From: an uncultured Collinsella sp.
Lineage (GTDB): Bacteria; Actinomycetota; Coriobacteriia; Coriobacteriales; Coriobacteriaceae
Length of the DNA: 25,317 nt
Reading direction: 5' to 3'
Assembly (NCBI GenBank): GCA_958427895.1
Contig: CAUADW010000022.1
Span: 1-25,317 of the forward strand
Below the pieces are notes generated by a model. The model made no database searches. It was not told the DNA's origin and saw only the letters and a program-made list of their open reading frames with translations. A program made the position numbers and the translations under genes. Below are positions 1 to 6,195 of the stretch, one piece after another; position 1 is the first letter of the stretch; each line of letters begins with the position of its first letter.

Positions 1-943
1 CGGCATGGAAAAAGCCGTCGTCGAGCACCTGCGTCGAGTAGTCCTCGACAATCGCGGCACCGATCTTTTCCAAGTCATAGCCCTCGGCCACTAAGCGTTC
101 AGGATCGGCGATCGAAATGCCGTCGACGTAGTCCATAACCACCACGTGTTCGGTGCACAGGTCCAGATAGGATTTAGGGCACGTCACGCCATGAACGCTC
201 TTATGGAACTCGTAAAAGTCATTGAGGTTTTTGGCCTCGGCCAAAAAGTTGGTCTCCTCGCGAAACGAGGTCCACAGTTCCTCGACCACGCCGTGCAGGT
301 CAACGAATTGATCGGTGTTAACGAACTTGGAAACGATACGCACCACCGAGCGGATGATATCGATGTCCTGCGCCATAACCTGCTGCGCACCGGGGCGCTG
401 CACCTTGACGGCCACGTCCTCGCCCGTCACCAGACGAGCGCGGTGCACCTGCGCGAGCGATGCGCTACCAAACGGATTGGGGTCGATCGCATCGAACATC
501 TCCCCCAGGCGCAAGCCGTATTCCTCTTCCAAGCAGCGGAGCACTACCTCGTACGGCACCGGCTCCACGTCGGAGCGCAGACGACGCAGCTCGTCGCAAA
601 AGCGTTGCGGCAGAATCTCGGACCGGTTGGCCAGAATCTGCCCCATCTTGACGAACATGGGGCCGAGTTCCTCGAGCAGGCGGCGCAAACGAACCGGCGT
701 GAGGTTATCCCACACGCGGTACTTTTTGACCAGGCGAACAATCTGCCCGATGCGTTCGCGACGACCCGCCGGCGTGAACTGGTATTCCTCGTCCGGCGCC
801 ATCGCGTCGGGCTCCTCGGGGACCATATCGACAGCGCGCGGCTTTTTGCGAGCGCCCGAGACGGCGGCATCGACCTCATCGACAACCGCCGCCTCGTCAC
901 CCAAAGGATCTAGATTGTTGTAATCGGTGGTGGAATCTGCCAT
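1..943 (-). CDS. ABC1/UbiB-family atypical protein kinase (partial, 3' end beyond window)
   Basis: Reading from the ATG at 943, the frame stays open to the window edge, giving about 314 N-terminal residues; the C-terminus is missing. Family hallmarks are visible: the KxGQ motif (KMGQILANR, K at about residue 99), the alanine-rich nucleotide loop (ASLAQVHRA), the invariant lysine in VAVKVQRPG, an E-rich segment (REETNFLAEAKN) and VVVMDYVDG. In other organisms UbiB/AarF/ABC1 proteins are ATP-binding kinase-like proteins that support isoprenoid-quinone or lipid metabolism, and the KxGQ extension usually restrains protein kinase activity. The first 50 residues are acidic and poorly conserved. The gene starts 8 bp after the stop of the phasin-like gene, so the two are probably co-transcribed and may be coupled functionally. 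The ribosome binding site is weak (GAG about 11 nt upstream), which fits translational coupling. The family is secure; the substrate is unknown. Confidence 0.9.
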   Translation of the reverse strand, partial: MADSTTDYNNLDPLGDEAAVVDEVDAAVSGARKKPRAVDMVPEEPDAMAPDEEYQFTPAGRRERIGQIVRLVKKYRVWDNLTPVRLRRLLEELGPMFVKMGQILANRSEILPQRFCDELRRLRSDVEPVPYEVVLRCLEEEYGLRLGEMFDAIDPNPFGSASLAQVHRARLVTGEDVAVKVQRPGAQQVMAQDIDIIRSVVRIVSKFVNTDQFVDLHGVVEELWTSFREETNFLAEAKNLNDFYEFHKSVHGVTCPKSYLDLCTEHVVVMDYVDGISIADPERLVAEGYDLEKIGAAIVEDYSTQVLDDGFFHA

Positions 944-951
944 CTGCGCTG

Positions 952-1368
952 CTACTCGGCCTCTTCGGTATCCTTCGCATCGTCGGGCTCAACGGACTCG
1001 ACGGGCACCGAGGTCACGTTGTCCTCGACCGAATCGACGATGTCGCGCACATGGGCTAGGAAGGCCGTGCGCTCAGGGGCGGTCATAACGCGGACGCGGG
1101 CAAGGATGAGCTCGTCGAGCACGCGCTGGGCCGCAGTCTCGCCCTGTATGCCCAAGCGCTCGGTCAGATCGGAGATGGTGCCACCGGCCTGCTCGAACAT
1201 GTCGGACACGCTGCGGGCGATATCGGGGGTGGCGGTGTCCTTGCGGACCTGCTCGCCTTTGGTGTTAAGATCGTCGAGGACCTTCTTGCCGCCTTCGACA
1301 GCAACGGCGGCAGCGCCAAAGCCCACGTTAATGGCGCCGTTAACAAGCTGATCGAGTTTCATAACCAT
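952..1368 (-). CDS. Phasin-like small helical protein
   Basis: This encodes a 138-residue, mostly helical protein. An N-terminal glycine/alanine-rich segment (INVGFGAAAVAVEGGKK) is followed by charged amphipathic helices and an acidic tail ending DTEEAE. This layout matches short phasin or PhaF-like proteins that are often encoded beside ABC1/UbiB kinases. In polyester-forming bacteria phasins coat PHA granules, but no PHA synthase is visible here, so that role is not supported. I chose the ATG at 1368 (MVMKLDQL) because GGAG lies 6 nt upstream; an in-frame TTG at 1380 has no suitable site. A possible minus-strand promoter is TTGTCG (1428-1433), 18 nt, then TACAAG (1404-1409). The stop is 8 bp before the ABC1 start, suggesting a two-gene unit. 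Function is unassigned; it may be a membrane- or lipid-associated partner of the kinase. Confidence 0.75.
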   Translation of the reverse strand: MVMKLDQLVNGAINVGFGAAAVAVEGGKKVLDDLNTKGEQVRKDTATPDIARSVSDMFEQAGGTISDLTERLGIQGETAAQRVLDELILARVRVMTAPERTAFLAHVRDIVDSVEDNVTSVPVESVEPDDAKDTEEAE

Positions 1369-1467
1369 GGTTGTCTCCAATCACAAACAACTGCATTGGC
1401 GTTCTTGTACCCAAGATTGAGCGAAAGCGACAAAGCGTTTTAGCGCTATTCGATCGACGGGAAATCC

Positions 1468-2991
1468 CTACCTCACGTTGTCGTTCATCGCGAAAGAGTT
1501 CTTCATGGCGCAGCTCGTGGTGTAGAGCACCTTGCCCAGCAGGGCATCGGTCTCCACGCGAACACGCTCGGCAAAGGCCTCGTTGGCGCGTGCAAGCTCG
1601 GAAGACACCTCGGCCTCGGGCAGAGCGGCTACGGCAGCGTCGACGTCATGGATCTGCTTGTGGCCCATGCCACCGACCTTCTCCTGATAATCCTCGACCG
1701 CGCGACCGCACTCATGGAAACGGACGTCGGCCAGGGCACCGATCAGGCGGTTGGCCCAGTAGAAGTTTTCGGACGTTACGCGAGCCTGCGTGTCGGCATA
1801 GTACTCGGGCATGGTCTCGACGTTGGCGTACAGCGGAACCAGCGCGTTAAACGAGTTGGAACCAAAGGCCATCCACTGCACGGCGCGATACGCCGGCTGC
1901 GCATAGGGGCGTAGTTGCAACACGGCGAGCTGGCTGTTGCGGTTGATGCCGATGGGGCGATAGGCGCCGCGCGTGGCGGGCGTGCCCTTGCTGCCGTAGC
2001 AGTCGTACTCCGTACCCTGGTAGTGGCTCGAAAGCACGTACTTAATGTCCTCGATGGTCACCTTGCGCTCGGGTACACGGCTCCAGGGGATGTCGTCGCT
2101 CTCGGGCGTGTAGTCGGCGTCGGGGCCATCCCACACGTCGCTGGGGTTGAGGCAGCGCTGCATGTACCAGGCGCGCGGCGTGTTGTAGACGTGGTCGCTG
2201 TCGCTGTGCGAGCCAAAGGCGTCGCGTGGGTTAAAGACCGCCGCCGGACCGTCACCCTCGACGCCCAGCGTCAGGTCCAGATGCCACTCGCCCATCCAGG
2301 CGCGCAGGTCGGCGGAGCACATGTGGTCGGCCTGGGCGCCCTCGGCGTCATCCAGGTCAAAGCTGTCGATACCCAGTTGGTTGGGCATGGTCACATAGGC
2401 GTCATCGGGCACACGCTTGGCAATCCAGTGGTGACCGCCGATGGTCTCGAGCCACCAGATCTCGTCCACATCACTAAAGGCGATGCCGTTGTTCTCGTAG
2501 GTGCCGTAGCGCTCGAGCAGGTCGCCCAGGATACGGACGCCGTCGCGGGCGGACTTGGCGTAGGGCAGGACCAGGGTCACCATATCCTCCTCGCCCAGGC
2601 CACCAGGTTGCGCCGGCACATAGCCGTCCTCACCCTCGTTGCCCTTGGCAGGCACGTAGTCGACGAGCGGGTCGGCGCCGCGGACGCGCTCGTTGGTGGT
2701 GAGCGTCTCGGTCGCGGACATGCCCACATTGAGCTCGTTGAAACCGGCCTCGGCCCAAATGCCGTGACCGGGAATAACATCGGGGACGCTCGTGTAGCGC
2801 ATGGGATTATCGGGCAGTTCAACGGTCAGGTGACTCAGGACGCTCGTGTAGACGCGCAGCTGCTCGTCGGAATGCACTACGCGCATGTGCTTGGGCTCAA
2901 ACACCCCGTTGGACGAGTCCTCGTTACGCGCGACCAGGGTCGACCCGTCGTAGCTCGCGTTCTTACCAACCAAAATCGTTGTGCACGGCAT
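1468..2991 (-). CDS. pepD: C69-family dipeptidase (PepD-like)
   Basis: This 507-residue protein belongs to peptidase family C69 (N-terminal nucleophile hydrolases, dipeptidase A/PepD), which cleaves dipeptides, usually in the cytoplasm. The start reads M-P-C-T-T-I-L-V-G-K, placing the catalytic cysteine at residue 3, where it becomes the N-terminal nucleophile after processing. The family block DGSTLVARNEDS follows. I chose the ATG at 2991 because AAGGAGG ends 6 nt upstream; an ATG at 2997 directly abuts that site and cannot use it. Later family-like blocks include WWLETIGGHHWIAKRVPDD and MPNQLGIDSFDL. There is no signal peptide. It is separated by 99 bp from the phasin-like gene and is probably its own unit. 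A possible -10 (TACACT, minus strand, 3028-3033) lies upstream, without a convincing -35. Substrate preference cannot be read from the sequence. Confidence 0.92.
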   Translation of the reverse strand: MPCTTILVGKNASYDGSTLVARNEDSSNGVFEPKHMRVVHSDEQLRVYTSVLSHLTVELPDNPMRYTSVPDVIPGHGIWAEAGFNELNVGMSATETLTTNERVRGADPLVDYVPAKGNEGEDGYVPAQPGGLGEEDMVTLVLPYAKSARDGVRILGDLLERYGTYENNGIAFSDVDEIWWLETIGGHHWIAKRVPDDAYVTMPNQLGIDSFDLDDAEGAQADHMCSADLRAWMGEWHLDLTLGVEGDGPAAVFNPRDAFGSHSDSDHVYNTPRAWYMQRCLNPSDVWDGPDADYTPESDDIPWSRVPERKVTIEDIKYVLSSHYQGTEYDCYGSKGTPATRGAYRPIGINRNSQLAVLQLRPYAQPAYRAVQWMAFGSNSFNALVPLYANVETMPEYYADTQARVTSENFYWANRLIGALADVRFHECGRAVEDYQEKVGGMGHKQIHDVDAAVAALPEAEVSSELARANEAFAERVRVETDALLGKVLYTTSCAMKNSFAMNDNVR

Positions 2992-3077
2992 GCGCATCCT
3001 CCTTGAGCGAAGAAATCAAACGATAACAGTGTATCGCTTCGGCGCAGAAAGGGCGAAACCACGGCCTCGGCAGCCCC

Positions 3078-3309
3078 CGTGGTCAAAAAATGCCAAATAT
3101 GAGTACTGTCACCAATTTAGTGGCAGCAAATTTCCCTGTAACGAGTGCCGAAAATCCCCATTTGACCAAAAGCAAGACAACGTTATTCCCCATAAGTTCA
3201 ATAAAATAGGCTTCCTAACGATAATGGATACCGTTAGGAAGCCAAAAAGACGTAAAACATATGTGACTATCTTGGAAACAGTACTCATATTTGGCATTGT
3301 TTGACCACG
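3078..3309. mobile_element. MITE-like element with 32-bp terminal inverted repeats
   Basis: The left end (3078-3109) and the right end (3278-3309) are inverted copies matching at 31 of 32 positions; both carry GCCAAATATGAGTACTGT or its complement. The interior is clearly more AT-rich than the flanks. It holds a perfect 12-bp hairpin near its centre (3209-3220 with 3232-3243) and a 7-bp hairpin just inside the left end (3107-3120, one T-G wobble). No transposase or other credible gene lies inside. I could not find a convincing target-site duplication. The size, terminal repeats and lack of coding capacity fit a non-autonomous element, but a structured intergenic RNA repeat is also possible. 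Confidence 0.6.
3201..3243 (-). terminator. Hairpin terminator for the fchA-folD operon, inside the inverted-repeat element
   Basis: On the minus strand, GGCTTCCTAACG and CGTTAGGAAGCC form a perfect 12-bp stem with an 11-nt loop, followed by the U-rich run TATTTTATT. It lies about 100 bp downstream of the folD stop, and no better terminator is seen between. On the plus strand the stem is followed by AAAAAG, so it should work only in the minus direction. Confidence 0.55.
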
Positions 3310-3346
3310 TGGTATATAGCTAACCCCCTCAAACAGCCCAAAACGC

Positions 3347-4201
3347 CTATTTCGATGCGCGCTCCGCCGCCTCAATCACGTGTTTGGCGAGAATCGCCGT
3401 CGTCACAGCTCCCACGCCGCCCGGCACGGGCGTGATGGTGTCAACAACCGGCTCTGCAGCATCAAAATCAACGTCCCCGACCAGCTTGCCAGCGGCCTCG
3501 TCCCAATTAATGCCAACATCGATGATCGTCTGGCCCTCGCGAACCGCGTCCACGCCAATCGTACGCGCGCGTCCAACGGCGGCAACCACAATCTCGGCAG
3601 TACGGCACTCGGCAGCAAGGTCGCGCGTATGCGTATGGCACGTCGTCACGGTCGCATTGCGCGCCGTAAGCATGGCGGCAACAGGACGCCCGATCACCAA
3701 CGAGCGCCCGACCACAGCAACCTTAGCTCCATCCAGCTCAACGCCGTAATGATCAAGCAAAGCGAGGACGGCTTCGGCTGTGCAGGGGGCAAAACCCTCG
3801 CCGCGCCCCGAAAGCGTGGAGAGCAGCGAAGCCGGCGTCATGGAGTCAACGTCCTTGGCGGGATCGAGCGCTGCGGCGACGGCGTTCTCGTCAAGGCCGG
3901 CGGGCAGCGGGCGGAACATCAAACAGCCATGAACAGCCGAGTCGGCATTTATGTCCTCGATGGCCGTCAACAGCTCGTCCTGCGAAACATCGGCAGAAAG
4001 CAAAACGCGACGAGCCTCAATCCCCACTTTTTCGCAGCGCTTGAGCGCACCGCGCTCGTAGGATAGGTCGTCCTCGCGTTCACCTACACGCACGATAGCC
4101 AACGTCGGAACAACGCCCCGCTCGCGCAGGGCTGCGCAGCGAGCAGCAAGTTCCTCAGTCAAAGCGCGAGCAACGGGAGCACCCTTCAGCAGTTCAGCCA
4201 T
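3347..4201 (-). CDS. folD: FolD-family methylene-THF dehydrogenase, divergent at the cyclohydrolase site
   Basis: This 284-residue protein belongs to the FolD family (NADP-dependent 5,10-methylene-THF dehydrogenase / methenyl-THF cyclohydrolase). It is full length, with the Rossmann motif VVGRSLVIGRPVAAML, the KDVD motif (D119, matching E. coli D121) and the C-terminal TPVPGGVGAVTT block. The catalytic tyrosine is present (Y48 in DLSYERGALK), but the lysine four residues later in classical enzymes (E. coli K54) is A52. The glutamine of the usual VQLPLP motif (E. coli Q98) is F96 in LMFRPLP. Both residues serve the cyclohydrolase step, so this protein may act mainly as a dehydrogenase. I chose the ATG at 4201 for its GAGAGGA site; the reading frame is open further upstream but overlaps the previous gene. 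Only 2 bp separate it from the upstream cyclohydrolase-family gene. Confidence 0.9.
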   Translation of the reverse strand: MAELLKGAPVARALTEELAARCAALRERGVVPTLAIVRVGEREDDLSYERGALKRCEKVGIEARRVLLSADVSQDELLTAIEDINADSAVHGCLMFRPLPAGLDENAVAAALDPAKDVDSMTPASLLSTLSGRGEGFAPCTAEAVLALLDHYGVELDGAKVAVVGRSLVIGRPVAAMLTARNATVTTCHTHTRDLAAECRTAEIVVAAVGRARTIGVDAVREGQTIIDVGINWDEAAGKLVGDVDFDAAEPVVDTITPVPGGVGAVTTAILAKHVIEAAERASK

Positions 4202-4203
4202 GG

Positions 4204-4836
4204 CTATCCTCTCTTCCTTGCAGCGTCGGAGGCGCGGCGCGCCAGCGCATCGGCGCGCGGCAACCATGTGTCGAGCAACTCATCACACGCCGTCTCGAGC
4301 TCCTTAGCACGAGCGCGATCCTTCATAGACGTGGTGTTCGCAAAGAGCGTCAAACTCGCGCCCTGCATAGCAGCACGGCAGAACACGGCGCCGCACGCCA
4401 CATCGGACAGCAGCTGACGCGAGCCCTTGTCGGCCATGTCCTCGAGCAGCGCCAGCGCACGCCCGCAGGCATCCATAATGCGATACGGCGGCATGGCGGC
4501 CACGTGCAGCGCATCCTGAATCGCAGCCGGTCGAGCCGGATCGTCACGCGGAATACCGTACGCCGCGGACACCTGCCCGTAGGCACGAACGTCCTCGGCA
4601 ACCAACTCGACAAGCTCCTGGGACAGCTCATCAGCCTGAGCAAACGCGCGCGCCAGGTCATCCGCACGATCAGCAAGCGCGGGGTTTGTCGCCCCATAGC
4701 GGGCAACCATTCCGCAAAGCGAGGCGCCCAGCGCACCTACAAAGGCGCTCGCGCTGCCACCGCCGGGAACCGGCTCGCGCGCGGCAAGCGCCTCGGCAAA
4801 CCCACGGCAGGTCTTGTCCATCATCTCTTGGCTCAT
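4204..4836 (-). CDS. fchA: Cyclodeaminase/cyclohydrolase family protein (FTCD_C / FchA-like)
   Basis: This encodes a 210-residue all-helical protein of the FTCD_C family, whose members are formiminotetrahydrofolate cyclodeaminases or methenyltetrahydrofolate cyclohydrolases (FchA). The signature PVPGGGSASAFVGALGASL lies at about residues 23-40; later helices carry DAFEV-type charged positions less clearly. The ATG at 4836 has AAGG 5 nt upstream; a GTG at 4842 in the same frame is less well placed. The stop is 2 bp before the folD start, so the genes are co-transcribed. No formiminotransferase or histidine-degradation gene is adjacent. This context, with a folD that lacks cyclohydrolase residues, favours methenyl-THF cyclohydrolase over histidine-derived cyclodeaminase activity. 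Family is secure; the exact reaction is inferred. Confidence 0.85.
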   Translation of the reverse strand: MSQEMMDKTCRGFAEALAAREPVPGGGSASAFVGALGASLCGMVARYGATNPALADRADDLARAFAQADELSQELVELVAEDVRAYGQVSAAYGIPRDDPARPAAIQDALHVAAMPPYRIMDACGRALALLEDMADKGSRQLLSDVACGAVFCRAAMQGASLTLFANTTSMKDRARAKELETACDELLDTWLPRADALARRASDAARKRG

Positions 4837-4862
4837 ACGCACGCACCTTCAAGTCATATACA

Positions 4863-4888
4863 TCGGTCGGGTAGCAACCACCGACCGA
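4863..4888 (-). other. Leader hairpin upstream of the fchA-folD operon
   Basis: On the minus strand CGGTCGG and CCGACCG (4864-4870 and 4881-4887) form a perfect 7-bp stem with a 10-nt loop, roughly 30 nt before the fchA start. There is no T run, so it is not an intrinsic terminator. It would lie in the 5' leader if the proposed promoter is used. No known riboswitch fold, including the THF class, could be recognised. Confidence 0.35.
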
Positions 4889-4913
4889 CCGCATCGATCA
4901 CATAATGGTGCTT

Positions 4914-4942
4914 AGTCTAGCCCATAAGTACATAAGCGTCAG
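4914..4942 (-). promoter_or_regulatory. Candidate promoter for fchA-folD
   Basis: On the minus strand CTGACG (4937-4942) and TAGACT (4914-4919) are separated by exactly 17 nt, resembling -35 and -10 boxes of a housekeeping promoter. Predicted transcription would start near 4907, giving a leader of about 70 nt that contains the 4863-4888 hairpin. Confidence 0.4.
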
Positions 4943-4997
4943 CGCACCTGGCCATCGCGGATTTCTATGGCACACGATAGACCATGCCAACGCAAAC

Positions 4998-5016
4998 ATG
5001 GGACACATGGCCCACC
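4998..5016. repeat. 19-bp repeat, copy 1 (imperfect palindrome)
   Basis: The 19-mer ATGGGACACATGGCCCACC occurs here and again, identically and in the same orientation, at 5206-5224. Its core TGGGACAC/ATGGCCCA is an imperfect palindrome (6 of 8 half-site positions), the shape expected of a dimeric regulator site. The sequence flanking the two copies is unrelated. Confidence 0.6.
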
Positions 5017-5124
5017 TTTCGAGACTTCCGGACGTCAAAAACTGAGGCATATCTATAAACAAGGAACCTGTTGGGGCAACGCCCACGCACGCGCGCCCCA
5101 TTAAATCAACGGGCACCTCACCCC

Positions 5125-5159
5125 GGGGAGAGCCGACAGCACCGGCCCTCCCCTCTTTT
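5125..5159 (+). terminator. Intrinsic terminator with no visible upstream gene
   Basis: GGGGAGAGCCG (5125-5135) pairs with CGGCCCTCCCC (5143-5153) at 10 of 11 positions around a 7-nt loop, and TCTTTT follows. The T run exists only on the plus strand. There is no plus-strand coding region upstream within the window's preceding 280 bp, because the neighbouring fchA-folD operon runs the other way. It must therefore end a short non-coding transcript, or attenuate transcription reading toward the lipoprotein gene. Confidence 0.7.
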
Positions 5160-5205
5160 GGACCCGTGCATATTGCCACTTAACGGCGCAAATCCGGCCC
5201 TCAGA

Positions 5206-5224
5206 ATGGGACACATGGCCCACC
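5206..5224. repeat. 19-bp repeat, copy 2 (imperfect palindrome)
   Basis: This is an exact copy of the repeat at 4998-5016. It lies about 70 bp before the lipoprotein start codon and just upstream of TACAGT (5244-5249), a possible -10 box. It could be an operator for the lipoprotein promoter. The lack of a good -35 near 5221-5226 would suit an activator-dependent promoter, but this is inference. Confidence 0.55.
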
Positions 5225-5296
5225 CGAAGGAGCCGTCCACGCGTACAGTAAAGGCAGGTAATCCATGGACGATTACAGATCGAGGAGGACACGACC

Positions 5297-5890
5297 ATGA
5301 AAAAGAAGGCCTTTGCGATTCTCACCCTCTGCATCAGTCTCTTTGCCGCGGTTGCCCTGGTGGGTTGCGGCGGAAGCGGCGGCGCTACCGGCAGTGGCGG
5401 TGGCGGCGGCGCAGAAAAGCCAGCCGTGGATATGAGGACCGACTTCATTTGGTTTAAGGTCGAGGTTCCCGAGGGAGTCGAGATCACCGACGTTGCCGGC
5501 GACACCGCCGACAGGGCCCAGTTTAAGTTCACCGAGAGCGAGCACGCCAGCGACCGCTTCATCCCCGTCTTCGATCCTGACAAGAACGCCGACGAGCTGT
5601 TCGACTACGAGGCAAAGTGGAAGGCCAACTCTGGATGGACCGAGAGCGATCCCGTTAAGTACAACGGCAAGACCTGGCGCAGTGCCTACTTCACGCACTC
5701 GGGCGGCGTAACGACCGAATACTTCACCGACGTTGACGGCGGCAGTGTGTACGTGCGTATCGACAACGTCGAGGAACACAAGGACGCCGTCGAGACCATG
5801 ATGAAGTCTCTGGAATTTGCCGACGACATCGCCGAGGCCAAGACCGAGGCCATGGACGTCAAGCTCGACGATATCGAGATCAAGCGCTAA
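5297..5890 (+). CDS. Secreted lipoprotein of unknown function
   Basis: This 197-residue protein has a type II (lipoprotein) signal peptide: MKKK, a hydrophobic core, then the lipobox LVGC with the lipidated cysteine at C24. A glycine/serine linker (GGSGGATGSGGGGG) follows, then a compact domain from about residue 42 to the end. That domain is rich in acidic and aromatic residues (DFIWFKVEVPEGVEI, EYFTDVDGGSVYVRID) and looks like a small beta-rich extracellular domain. I recognise no named family. The start is supported by GAGGAGG 9 nt upstream. It appears monocistronic, with an intrinsic terminator 70 bp downstream and a non-coding region with repeats upstream. Lipid anchoring on the outer face of the membrane is well supported; the function is unknown. 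Confidence 0.85.
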   Translation: MKKKAFAILTLCISLFAAVALVGCGGSGGATGSGGGGGAEKPAVDMRTDFIWFKVEVPEGVEITDVAGDTADRAQFKFTESEHASDRFIPVFDPDKNADELFDYEAKWKANSGWTESDPVKYNGKTWRSAYFTHSGGVTTEYFTDVDGGSVYVRIDNVEEHKDAVETMMKSLEFADDIAEAKTEAMDVKLDDIEIKR

Positions 5891-5962
5891 GCGACTGGCG
5901 AGCGCAACGGGAAACACGGTCGCAGTGCAAACAAGCGACGGTACCCCAGCGCTTCGTACCCA

Positions 5963-5994
5963 GGGAGGGCCGGTAAACCGACCCTCCCTTTCTT
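5963..5994 (+). terminator. Terminator of the lipoprotein gene
   Basis: GGGAGGGCCGG pairs with CCGACCCTCCC around a TAAA loop (5963-5988), with one internal mismatch, followed by TTTCTT. It lies about 70 bp after the lipoprotein stop codon. Confidence 0.85.
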
Positions 5995-6195
5995 ATGCCT
6001 GTAGCCGACGAACGCGAGGATGCCGGACGCCGGAACCGCCCCAAATGTGGCAACAGTACGAAAACGACAAACACCCCAACACGTCCGCCCACCGATTTAT
6101 TGCGCCGCGCAGACAATTAAACCAGCATCTTTAAACATCTGGGCAGTATAGTGACCAAAACTATCGCATAACCGCACTCTGCGAATGGAGAAGTT
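5995..6195. other. Intergenic stretch before the PI-PLC-like gene
   Basis: No gene or repeat is seen here. TATAGT (6147-6152) could be a -10 box for the downstream gene, but no matching -35 is visible 16-18 bp upstream. The region becomes AT-rich after about 6090, as expected for a promoter region. Confidence 0.3.

Noticed and set aside
1915..3006. 363-codon plus-strand frame
   Set aside because: It is antisense to the C69 dipeptidase, with His/Val/Gly-rich composition and no recognisable domain.
3109..3375. 88-codon minus-strand frame inside the inverted-repeat element
   Set aside because: It overlaps the folD end and the hairpin, has no ribosome binding site and no domain; the element is better read as non-coding.
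4843..4910. THF riboswitch ahead of the folate genes
   Set aside because: A hairpin is present, but I could not recognise the conserved THF aptamer sequence or its pseudoknot.
5071..5457. Plus-strand frame crossing the repeats and the lipoprotein start
   Set aside because: It is out of frame with the lipoprotein, has no ribosome binding site, and spans the terminator at 5125-5159.
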